Below the pieces are notes generated by a model that had not been told where the DNA came from, did not search any database, and saw only the letters and a program-made list of their open reading frames with translations. 11,061 nucleotides of DNA from Patescibacteria group bacterium UBA6263 (GTDB lineage Bacteria > Patescibacteriota > Gracilibacteria > Absconditabacterales > Absconditicoccaceae), in the NCBI GenBank assembly GCA_002441085.1, contig DJVF01000031.1, positions 31,038-42,098 of the forward strand. The letters run 5' to 3'. This document shows positions 1 to 7,384 of this stretch, one piece after another; positions within the stretch are counted from its first letter, which is position 1; the number at the start of each line of letters is the position of its first letter. The position numbers were made by a program, and so were the translations under genes.

Positions 1-55
1 ATAATTCTCTCATCCACCACGGAGTACTCCGTGGTTGGCGTTCGAAATACAAATT
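1..55. repeat. Partial repeat element with 20-bp perfect palindrome
   Basis: Positions 16-35 (ACCACGGAGTACTCCGTGGT) form a perfect 20-bp palindrome, followed by TTGGCGTTCGAAAT. A related stretch lies at 3282-3305 (GAGTACTCCGTG, then TTCGGTCGAAATGAC), in the repeat cluster upstream of mraY. This suggests that both are copies of one dispersed intergenic element, and the window begins inside this copy. It is relatively GC-rich against very AT-rich surroundings. Being a repeat is inferred from the two copies; function is unknown. Confidence 0.6.
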
Positions 56-84
56 TATAAGAACAAAAATATAAAGAAGAATAT

Positions 85-113
85 TTGACAAAAATCTGAT
101 TTACAAATATAAT
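85..113 (+). promoter_or_regulatory. Consensus sigma70-type promoter for the 322-aa gene
   Basis: TTGACA at 85-90 and TATAAT at 108-113 are separated by exactly 17 bp, a perfect match to the bacterial housekeeping consensus. Transcription would start near 120, giving a leader of about 24 nt before the ATG at 144. No Shine-Dalgarno sequence lies in that leader. Confidence 0.8.
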
Positions 114-143
114 ATAATATATATTTATTTTTTGATATTGATT

Positions 144-1112
144 ATGGTTGCAAATACTTGGGCATATAAAGAAAGAAGTCATAGTTGTTTTGATGATGCA
201 GAAAAAAGAATAGACCGTGAAGTAAAATGACGTATCAAAATCATGAGAAATAATATTCCGCAAAATATAATAAATGAGAAAGATTTGCATCTTATAATTT
301 ATAGTATCTTGTCTGATCACTGAGATAATTGATGCAAAGCTCAGATAACACAGAAATACAAAATGTTTGATAATGAAAAATATATAGATGACGAAACTAC
401 CAAAGAAATTCCCACTATACAAAACAATATACCAAGTGTATGGTTAAAAAAAAATTGAATGACAAAATTAAAAGAAATTGAAAATTTGAGAAGATGGTTT
501 AAAAATAAAAAAAAATACAAATCATATAAAAGAAACAGTTGATTCAAAAATAATGAAAATTTTGAGAATGATTTTAAGCAAAGAATAGCCAATCATGATC
601 TCAGAGATGTAGCTTTGAATGAGATTTTTGAATTTGCTATATGAGATTTGATGGAAGATTTTTTTAAACAAGATTTATTGGGGGAAATAAAAGATATAAA
701 AGATATAAAAGTACACAAAACTAGTCATTATGATGATGTAATGGCAAAATCAGATTTTTTGGTACAATTTGAATATGAGGAACATAATGATTATGCTTGT
801 TTTGATTTTACTACTTCTCATGATGTAGCCAACCTTGAAAGAAAATCAAAATTGCAATGAGTATATTGTCGAGAATTTGCATATAATAATTGAATTAAAT
901 GAAAAATACCTAGATCTATATTTGTATTAAATGATAAAGAGATTGTATTTAACTATTTAAATGATTATATCCAATATGTATTGGAAAACGATTGAGATAT
1001 AAAATCATGAGAAGCAATGAAAGTATTTGAAAATATGAAAATATTTGGATCTACACATGATATCGAAAATGTAAAAAGAAATATAAGAAGACAATTATTT
1101 GATGCTGCTTAA
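144..1112 (+). CDS. Uncharacterised 322-aa protein
   Basis: I do not recognise the family. The frame is open from ATG 144 to TAA 1112 only if its 11 in-frame TGA codons are read as Gly; the standard code leaves fragments such as 648-860. The start is the first ATG after a perfect promoter. The protein is hydrophilic and charged, with no signal peptide or membrane segment. Residues about 130-155 are very basic (runs of Lys, Arg, Asn). Residues about 197-226 hold Asp204, then strand-like hydrophobic residues and a C-F-D-F-T-T-S segment with Asp221. This weakly recalls the acidic core of PD-(D/E)XK nuclease-like folds, which is speculation. It is followed after 20 nt by a 68-aa gene, probably in one operon ended by the terminator at 1371-1403. 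Confidence that it is a gene is high; its function is unknown. Confidence 0.85.
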
Positions 1113-1132
1113 TTTATTTTTAAAAAAGACCA

Positions 1133-1339
1133 ATGAATAAAATAGTCCACATAAATCGCCATAATGCACAAAAACATCCCAAAAAAAAATGATATGCAAT
1201 GTCCAAAGAAAATTTGGAACTTATAAAAGAAGTGCTTGTAAAAAGATTATGAGCTGAAGTAATATTACCAGATAATTTTGAAGCTGGAGATAAAACTATT
1301 GAAGAAGTATTGCAAGAAGAGCAAAATAATTGAGAGTAA
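1133..1339 (+). CDS. Small uncharacterised 68-aa protein
   Basis: The frame runs from ATG 1133 to TAA 1339 with three in-frame TGA codons read as Gly, so a standard-code gene finder would miss it. The N-terminal third is basic (His, Lys and Arg rich, residues 1-20). The C-terminal two thirds are amphipathic and acidic, ending in a Glu/Gln/Asn-rich tail, and look helical. It starts 20 nt after the 322-aa gene and is followed by an intrinsic terminator, so the two are probably cotranscribed. The pairing of a larger protein with a small charged one could be a toxin-antitoxin or effector-adaptor pair, but nothing in the sequence shows that. No family recognised. Confidence 0.65.
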
Positions 1340-1370
1340 CATTACTATAATATACCAAACATAAAAATAT

Positions 1371-1405
1371 AAAAAAACCCTGCAATGATTTGCAGATTTT
1401 TTTGG
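1371..1405 (+). terminator. Intrinsic terminator of the two-gene operon
   Basis: The 6-bp stem CTGCAA (1380-1385) / TTGCAG (1390-1395) has a TGAT tetraloop. It is preceded by an A7 run and followed by ATTTTTTT (1396-1403). This is a classical Rho-independent terminator 41 nt after the 68-aa gene. Confidence 0.8.
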
Positions 1406-1406
1406 T

Positions 1407-1434
1407 TTGAAACTAAGAGCATAATTTCTATAGT
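1407..1434 (+). promoter_or_regulatory. Promoter for rlmN
   Basis: TTGAAA at 1407-1412 and TATAGT at 1429-1434 are 16 bp apart, directly after the preceding terminator. The expected transcription start near 1441 gives about 24 nt of leader to the TTG start at 1465, the same leader length as for the gene at 144. Confidence 0.55.
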
Positions 1435-1464
1435 GTAGGTCTTTAATTATCTAAATAATAGATT

Positions 1465-2565
1465 TTGAATCCAGTACTACGAGATGAAATAGAAATAAGT
1501 AAATTTGCCAAAGAAATCAAACTCCAACCATTCAAATTGAAGCAGATTTTTTTTGAAATATTCAAAAATCAAAATATAGATATAGATCAAATGACTACTC
1601 TATCCAAAGATCTCAGAGAACAGTTAAAATCTAGATTTGAGCCAATTTCTATCAAACTTGATAATATTGTAGAAGATCCACAAACCACTAAATTTGCTTT
1701 CAAGACTCATGATTGAAAAATAATAGAAAGCGTCATCATCTATCATCGACAAAAGGAAGCTCACGTCCAAGATAATAAACCAAAACTGAATAGAATTACT
1801 TTATGTGTCTCATCTCAGGTATGATGTCCTATGGGATGTAGTTTTTGTGTGACGGGTAAGCTTGGATTTATGAGAAATTTGAGTTGGGATGAAATCATAT
1901 CTCAGGTACTTTATGCAAACAATTATATAAAAAATAAATTCTGAAAAAAAGAAGACTGAACTCTCTTTGGAGTCAGGAATGTAGTCTTTATGTGAATGGG
2001 AGAACCCTTGGTCAATTATGATAATGTCAAAATAGCAGTCGATACTATGCTTGCACAAGATAGATTTTCACTAGGCAGGAGGCATATCACTATTTCGACT
2101 GTGTGAGTGGTCAAATGAATCCAAAGAATGATAGATGACTGATTGACCGTCAAACTAGCGATTTCTCTACATGCACCCAATCAAAAACTCAGAGAGGAAA
2201 TCATCCCAGTTGCTAGAGGGACTGAATTGAACGATTTGATGAATGTGATAGAAAAATATATCCAAGCTACAGATAATAGAATTTTTTATGAATATATTAT
2301 GATCAAAGATCTTACAGACAAAGCTGAATTGGCTATGGAACTAAGTAGGTTGTTGAAATGACAATTGGCTCATGTCAATTTGATACCATACAATGAAAAT
2401 CCTGCAATGAAACATTTCCATGAAAGCCCCCAAGCAAACATTAAAAAATTTAAAGAGATACTAGAAAAAGAATGAGTGACAGTCACTGTCAGAGATAGCA
2501 TGTGAAGAGAAGCCAAATGAGCTTGTGGACAGTTGGGATGGGAAAAAGTAAGTAGAGATAATTAA
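1465..2565 (+). CDS. rlmN: RlmN, dual-specificity 23S rRNA/tRNA adenine-C2 methyltransferase
   Basis: This radical-SAM enzyme methylates C2 of A2503 in 23S rRNA and of A37 in some tRNAs. The 366-aa frame matches the family length once about 12 TGA codons are read as Gly. The [4Fe-4S] motif CPMGCSFC (CxxxCxxC) gives Cys121, Cys125 and Cys128. GMGEP is at 177-181, with its first Gly encoded by TGA. LAISLHAP, LIPYNENP and the C-terminal ACGQLG block with the presumed catalytic Cys354 are all present. Together these indicate RlmN rather than Cfr. TTG 1465 is chosen as start because an in-frame TAG lies at 1459-1461 and the next in-frame ATG (1591) would remove the N-terminal domain. The gene has its own promoter. 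Its TAA overlaps, tail to tail, the stop of a possible small minus-strand gene. Confidence 0.95.
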
Positions 2566-2696
2566 ATTTTCTTTTTTCGATTTTTGGATTTTCTTTCTTT
2601 TTTGAATCAATTATTTTTTGCAAAATTGTCATAGATCTTTTTTGCAATATCGATAGATAAATGTGGTATATTGGTATCTTTCTCTAAGGAGGACAT
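2562..2696 (-). pseudogene. Possible small gene or 3' remnant (44 aa)
   Basis: Read on the minus strand from ATG 2696 to TAA 2562 with one TGA as Gly, this gives 44 residues with the local coding flavour. A helix-like stretch (IDIAKKIYDNFAKNNG) precedes a very basic Lys/Arg-rich tail. Its stop overlaps the rlmN stop by 4 nt (TTAA), the same tail-to-tail arrangement seen at 6654-6657. The start lies inside the first repeat unit, which begins about 2678. Probably the 3' end of a gene whose front was displaced by the repeat, or a short basic protein. It may also be chance: the sequence is AT-rich and short. No family recognised. Confidence 0.35.
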
Positions 2697-2993
2697 GGAG
2701 GATTCCGGTTTATCGCGTAAGGACGGGGCTGCAAAAAAACATCGCCGGAATGACTATATAAACTCACAGCAATACTTACGTTTTCATTACTACAAATATC
2801 AAATTGACTAAGCAAGTTTGTCGCACAACTCGTGAATTTGTGCGACTTGATTTTTTTGTCCAGTATTTTTGCATCAAGGCAAAAATATTGGTCCTGGGGT
2901 TTGGGGCGGGAAAAGCCCCATAAAGAACTTTTATAAATCTTCCACCACTTCGTGGTCCCCCTCTCCCGCCTTGCGGGATTTCGCATCCCTTCA
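2678..2993. repeat. Structured repeat unit A (about 316 bp)
   Basis: This is the first of two tandem related units. In order: CTTTCTC and an AAGGAG box, a 49-nt box at 2728-2776 (47 of 49 identical to 3054-3102), ATTGACTAAG (2803-2812), and hairpin 1 with stem GTCGCACAA (2820-2828) / TTGTGCGAC (2838-2846) followed by a T7 run. Next come hairpin 2 with 13-nt arms at 2860-2872 / 2879-2891 (one G-T pair) and hairpin 3, TGGGGC (2902-2907) / GCCCCA (2915-2920). Two small hairpins follow at 2944-2956 and 2964-2978. It is GC-richer than its surroundings. No gene is supported on either strand here. Confidence 0.7.
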
Positions 2994-3312
2994 CTTTCTC
3001 AAGGAGAACATAGGCTATTCCGCTAAAGCGGAACTCACTTCGTTCGGATTCCGGCTGCAAAAAAACATCGCCGGAATGACTAGATAAACTCATAGCAATA
3101 CTAATGTATTGAGTTACAGCTGCAAAGATTAATTGACTAAGTAGGCCAAAGAAAAATCAACATGGCGGATGATTTTTCTAGACTTTTTTGAATACTTTTT
3201 GGGGCAATGCCAAAAAGTATTTTGTCGTCTGGGGGCAAGACCCCAGTAAAAAGCAGAAAAGAGATTTCTCCACTTCCTACTGAGTACTCCGTGATTCGGT
3301 CGAAATGACAGA
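2994..3312. repeat. Structured repeat unit B (about 319 bp)
   Basis: This second tandem unit has the same layout as unit A: CTTTCTC and AAGGAG box, a small hairpin TTCCGC/GCGGAA (3018-3033), and the 49-nt box (3054-3102). ATTGACTAAG (3132-3141) follows, then hairpin 1 AGAAAAATCA (3150-3159) / TGATTTTTCT (3170-3179) with a T6 run. Hairpin 2 is AATACTTTTTGG (3191-3202) / CCAAAAAGTATT (3210-3221), and hairpin 3 is CTGGGG (3229-3234) / CCCCAG (3241-3246). Hairpin order and spacing match unit A while the stem sequences differ. The unit ends in a copy of the left-edge palindrome element and TCGAAATGACAG. Confidence 0.7.
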
Positions 3313-3584
3313 GAAAAGCAGCACATAGTATATTCCGGACTAAGCAACCTTATATATAACTAAAATAGGAGATTGCCACGTCGGTAAATCTCCTCGCAAT
3401 GACAGTAAGAAATAATGATGCTGGAATGACAGGCGGAAAGGAGGCCTCCGGAATAACAGAACTAAAGCTATTCATTAGTCATCGCAATCACTTCAGGGCA
3501 ATCAGAATGACTTTTCTAATTTGTTTTGAATTTGGAATCTAAATTACTAAGATAATTGATGGATTTATTTTTTTTTATAAAAAA
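3313..3584. repeat. Degenerate short palindromic repeats upstream of mraY
   Basis: No gene is visible. The stretch holds AGGAGATT (3367-3374) / AATCTCCT (3387-3394) around GCCACGTCGGTA, then TCGCAATGACAG (3395-3406), CTGGAATGACAG (3421-3432), the 10-bp palindrome GGAGGCCTCC (3440-3449) and CAGAATGAC (3503-3511). The recurring end AATGAC (reverse complement GTCATT) matches the type of dispersed intergenic repeat known from many bacterial genomes. From about 3513 on the sequence is plain AT-rich leader for mraY. A weak promoter candidate there, TTGAAT 3526-3531 and GATAAT 3551-3556, has a long 19-bp spacer. Confidence 0.55.
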
Positions 3585-4652
3585 ATGTTGGTCAAGTTGA
3601 ATCATATAATTGTATATTCTTTGGTAGCAGTTGTCCTTGCTTGGGTAATTTATCCGCTTTATATCAAGATACTCAAAAAATTAAAGGTTTGAAAAACTAT
3701 ACGTGAAGATACTGCCACAGGAGAAAAATCTGTCATATTTGCCAAACTACATAAACATAAATCTGGGACTCCGACAATGTGATGAGGTGTTTTTTTGATA
3801 GTTATGCTTATCATGATATGAGTTTCTTTTATATTGGAAAAATATGATTTGATAAACAATACATTATTTAATCAAAAAGAAACATATATTATATTGTTTG
3901 GATTTTTTTCTATGGGGATCATAGGTCTAATAGATGATTTTTTGAATGTGAAATGATATGGCACAATCAAATGACTGAGCGCAAAGACTAAATTGATAGG
4001 AATGTGTCTTTTTTCTGCTTTCATCAGTCGATGGTTTTATAGCAAACTATGAATAGATTATATAAATTTTTGGCCTATAGCTGGAGAAGTCAGCCTAGGG
4101 ATATTTTATCCAATCATAACTTTCTTTGTGACTATTAGTATAGTCAATGCTATAAATATAACAGACTGACTGGACTGACTAGCTGGATGACTCATGAGCA
4201 TAGTGCTTTTTGTATTTGCAGTTTTGACTTTTTTGAATCAAACTTATATAGCTACAACAGTTTTAGCTATACTGATAGCAGTATTAATTGCATTTATGTT
4301 TTTTAATATCAATCCAGCAAAAATATTTATGTGAGATTCTGGAGCTTTTGCTTTGGGATGATTCCTATCTTCTCTACTATATTTATTGAATATGAGAATG
4401 GGTATATTTGTACCGTTTGTAATATTGTTTGGATTGTTTATATTGGAAGTAGGATCTAGTGGATTACAAATATTTTGGAAAAAAAGATTCAAAAAAAAAC
4501 TATTCCCCATGTCTCCATTACATCATTTGTTTGAGTATAGATGAATATCTGAAACTACCATAGTTATGAAAGCTCGACTGATTCAATGACTATTGGCTGC
4601 AATCACATTGATAGCAATATTTTATCAAATCAATATAGTGATTTTAAATTAA
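3585..4652 (+). CDS. mraY: MraY, phospho-N-acetylmuramoyl-pentapeptide transferase
   Basis: MraY moves phospho-MurNAc-pentapeptide from UDP onto undecaprenyl phosphate at the inner membrane face, making lipid I for peptidoglycan. The frame gives 355 aa, close to the usual 360, with about 15 TGA codons read as Gly. Diagnostic motifs in order: H-K-H-K-SGTPTMGG near residue 65, GLIDDF with Asp117/Asp118, NITDGLDGLAGG with Asp194/Asp197 (several of its Gly are TGA), MGDSGAFALGG with Asp251, and PLHHLFEYRG with His313/His314. The hydrophobic segments fit the ten-helix MraY fold. ATG 3585 is chosen because it gives a full-length N-terminal helix. It lies outside any mur/fts cluster in this window and is followed after 104 nt by an O-antigen-ligase-like gene. 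Upstream lies the repeat cluster. Confidence 0.96.
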
Positions 4653-4684
4653 AAATATAATTTAACAAAAAAACTTAAAAATAT

Positions 4685-4717
4685 TTTATAAATAAATGTG
4701 TTTTTGTTATTTATAAA
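4685..4717. promoter_or_regulatory. 11-bp inverted repeat between mraY and the next gene
   Basis: TTTATAAATAA (4685-4695) and TTATTTATAAA (4707-4717) pair perfectly around an 11-nt loop. The hairpin is all A/T and has no following T-run, so it is a weak terminator at best. Because it sits just in front of the promoter of the next gene, it could also be an operator. Function not shown. Confidence 0.4.
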
Positions 4718-4718
4718 G

Positions 4719-4746
4719 TTGTATGAAATTAGAATAATTTTATAAT
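4719..4746 (+). promoter_or_regulatory. Promoter candidate for the ligase-like gene
   Basis: TTGTAT (4719-4724), a 16-bp spacer and a perfect TATAAT (4741-4746) lie directly before the start. Transcription would begin near 4753, leaving only about 4-7 nt before the tandem ATGs at 4757 and 4760, so the mRNA would be nearly leaderless. Confidence 0.5.
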
Positions 4747-4756
4747 ATATCAATAG

Positions 4757-6235
4757 ATGATGATTGTATCTCAACCACAAACTAGAAAAATAATTTTATT
4801 GATACTGAAGATATTTTGGGTTTGATTGATGCTACAATTTTTCTTACAAACTTTTGTCACTTTTGAATTGTGATGGAATAATATAATCTGGAAGATTATA
4901 TGGGCTTGGAAAGAAATATTGATTGTAATGTGAGCTGGATTGATAATATATGTATTTGCCAAAAATATTAATTGCAAAAATGCCCAATGATTAAAATCAG
5001 ATATTATAAATAGACGATATCAGTTGAAATTGAATCAGATGCCTATAATAAAATTTATAATAGTATTTTTGCTAACTACAATACTGACATTAATTATAAG
5101 TTTATTGATAAATAGAGTATGAATATCCAATTATATACTATCAGCCAAATACAATTTGATTGGATTTTTTATATTTATCTTGAGTTTTACAATAGCGCGA
5201 TTGTTTTTGAATGTGGAAGATTTGAAAATTGTAAATCGATATAATAAATTGTTTAAAGTAGCTTTGGTAGGAGCATTTTTTTGGTGGATAATGGTATGGT
5301 TGATGCCAAATTTTTTGAAATTTTTTGGATATGATTGGCTCAACTATGAATGAACTATATGAGAAGCACCTCCTGCTGCTTACTATACCATGATCAATCA
5401 ATGAGCAGTACGTAATCAATTTTTGTTTGAGAGACCTATAAGTTTTGGATTTTTTTTGGTAGCTTTGTGGCCAGTTTTTTTTATGGGAGTATTGAAATGA
5501 AAATGAAAAAAACAGGTTTGGTGATGGTCTATTTTTTATGGAATCATAGTATTGTCTACTTTATCCAGAGCCGCTATATGAGTATGGTTACTGATAACTA
5601 TGATTATGATATTACTAATCAACTTTGATAAGATCAAAAAGATTTTTTGGAAATTGATACTGCCGCTTTTGATTTTGATAGGAGCATGAGGAATGTTTTT
5701 TTATCAAAATAGTGGAGACAGAATACACTCCAATGTATGACATATACAATTACCTCTGGAATGAATAGATATCATAGCTGACAATGGTATATTTGGACGA
5801 TGAGCTGGATATGCAGGACCGGCATCTCATCAAGTGTGTTATAATAATCTACAAGATCCTAAGTGTCAACAAATTAAAAATATAAATGATAAATATGAAA
5901 TTACTACTATAGGATTTAATCCAGAAAATCAATATATTCAGATTTGGATAGAATATGGTTTATTTGGATTTTTGGGACGAATGATTATGTTTGTATGGTT
6001 ACATATAATTGGATACCAAGTCTGGATGGATCAAAAATCCAAAAAATTTGGCAAAAATATAAGAGCTAATGGCCGGATAATTATATGATTATCACTTTGA
6101 ATATTGGGATTGGCTATTGAGGGAATGGTGCTGCATAGTTTTGTAGATAGAATGATAGTCTATCCTTTTATGGCTTTGTTTGGTCTATCATATGCATTAT
6201 ATTACAAACAAACTCATGAAAGGAACATCAATTAA
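4757..6235 (+). CDS. O-antigen ligase / Wzy polymerase-like membrane protein
   Basis: This is a 492-aa polytopic membrane protein with about 18 TGA codons read as Gly. Around ten hydrophobic segments are visible (for example residues about 10-30, 50-70, 100-120, 135-155 and 175-195). The Wzy_C-type signature is present: a membrane segment ending in STLSRAAIG (Arg271), then a long loop with GRGAGYAGP, and NPENQYIQIWIEYGLFG near residues 388-404. Family members join or polymerise lipid-linked glycans on the outer face of the membrane. In a cell with one membrane the product may be a surface glycan or a glycosylated protein. ATG 4757 and ATG 4760 are both possible starts. The neighbour mraY uses the same undecaprenyl carrier. 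The specific substrate cannot be told from sequence. Confidence 0.8.
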
Positions 6236-6264
6236 ATTGTAATTTATATTTGTAAAATTTTTTA

Positions 6265-6657
6265 ATGGATATGCTAAAAGATAAAAAGATTCTAGTTGTA
6301 GAAGATGATAACAATGCTAATTTTATATTATCTGCTACATTAAGAAGAAAATGAATAGATGCTAAAAATATTACAATAGCGTCTAATTGAAAAGAAGCTT
6401 TGACACAAATCCAAAAACAACTTTTTGATATAATTATAATGGATATTAAAATGCCTATAATGGATGGTAGAGAAGCCACTAAACATATAAGAAATCATTA
6501 CAATGGAGATTGTCCCAAAATAGTGGCTTTTTCAGCAATAAATAAGAATATAGAAAAGGGTGATGATAATTTGTTTGATGAATATATACTAAAACCTTTT
6601 TCGCAATATGATATAGAAGAAAAAATTATAAAGGTGTTGTTGGCTCAAAATAATTAG
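6265..6657 (+). CDS. Stand-alone CheY-like response-regulator receiver
   Basis: This 130-aa protein consists of a single receiver domain, with two TGA codons read as Gly. It has the acidic pair (VVEDDN, Asp14/Asp15), the phospho-acceptor Asp60 in IIIMDIKMPIMDG, the switch residue Ser90 (FSAI) and Lys110 in YILKPF, so it should be phosphorylatable. There is no DNA-binding or enzymatic output domain, so it probably acts by protein-protein contact or in a phosphorelay. No histidine kinase is in the window. ATG 6265 begins 29 nt after the ligase-like gene and is probably cotranscribed with it. Its TAG overlaps by 4 nt the stop of the convergent gene on the minus strand. Confidence 0.92.
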
Positions 6658-7274
6658 TCAGAATAATCTGATTGGTGGTTGAATTTGAAATAAATTTTGG
6701 GAATAGTAAATATAAGTGAAATAATAATTATAGTAATAAAAATAGATTGTGATATTGAATTAAAAAAACTCTCTGGGAATAGTGTGATTAATCTACTATC
6801 TGCTGGGAATTCTCGATTTCATTGAGGGAATAATAAGTAGTGAAACACACGAAAAGAATAATTAAAATCCAGCATTATTGCTAATAATAATACAAAGACA
6901 ATAGACAAAGACACGATAGATCCTATAAATAATCATCTATAAATGATTTTGTGTTTTTGTATAAAAATCAAAAATAAAGTAATAATTATAAATATTAATA
7001 TAGCAGCATACAATAGATAGATAATGTATTGGAATATGACTTTGACATCATATAGATGATTAATTTCTGAAGAAGTAAAATTGCTAGTTAAATCTGATGA
7101 TTGATTTTGTATATAGTTATATACACTTTGCATATCTGATATATCAGACTCGAACATTATGATTGGACTGAAATGATTTATATAAAAATTGGTATTGAAT
7201 CAAAAATATATCAGTACCCCAAATATGTTTATAATCGCAAATAATAATCAAATAATCCGGCTATATTTTTTCAT
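6654..7274 (-). CDS. DUF1461/TIGR01906 integral membrane protein, Lit-like
   Basis: 206 aa with four TGA codons read as Gly. Four hydrophobic helices are visible at about residues 5-25, 80-106, 114-135 and 173-192, with an outer-side region between the first two. The family signature is clear: E-x-x-HLYDVK (His73) before the second helix, and VFHYLLFPQGNREF (His145) followed by LITLFPESFF after the third. The family includes the lipoprotein intramolecular transacylase Lit of Gram-positive bacteria, which moves an acyl chain on the lipoprotein N-terminal cysteine and carries two important histidines. Lit activity is inferred from family membership only. ATG 7274 is the start; a TATAAT lies just upstream (7288-7283). 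The stop overlaps the receiver gene stop. Confidence 0.75.
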
Positions 7275-7282
7275 AATCAAGT

Positions 7283-7313
7283 ATTATATTAAAGAATTGA
7301 TTTTACTAGTAAA
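7283..7313 (-). promoter_or_regulatory. Minus-strand -10 box and 12-bp palindrome in the divergent promoter region
   Basis: On the minus strand TATAAT occupies 7288-7283, which would place the transcription start at about 7276, almost on the ATG at 7274. A good -35 box is missing. The palindrome TTTACTAGTAAA (7302-7313) lies where the -35 region would be and also 15 bp before the divergent promoter's -35, so it could be a shared operator. Weak evidence. Confidence 0.3.
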
Positions 7314-7327
7314 TTTGTAAATAAAAT

Positions 7328-7356
7328 TTGATTTTTGGTACTTATTGGGTTATAAT
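7328..7356 (+). promoter_or_regulatory. Promoter for the HD-domain gene
   Basis: TTGATT (7328-7333), a 17-bp spacer and TATAAT (7351-7356) form a strong sigma70-type promoter. Transcription near 7363 leaves about 22 nt to the TTG at 7385. The -35 box contains the TTG that would otherwise be called as the start codon. Confidence 0.7.
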
Positions 7357-7384
7357 TAAATGTATTTATTTATTTTTAATTATT

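Noticed and set aside
1810..2058. Minus-strand frame within rlmN
   Set aside because: Overlaps the radical-SAM core of rlmN and has no recognisable features.
2678..3312. Insertion sequence with transposase
   Set aside because: No transposase frame in either code, and no clear terminal inverted repeats or target duplication seen.
2684..3347. Minus- and plus-strand frames of 72-105 codons in the repeat region
   Set aside because: They run through hairpins and duplicated boxes; the same peptide (HSGDVFLQP) appears in two of them because the DNA is repeated. No start signals or coding bias.
2678..3512. CRISPR array
   Set aside because: Only two long unequal units and scattered short motifs; no regular repeat-spacer pattern and no cas genes.
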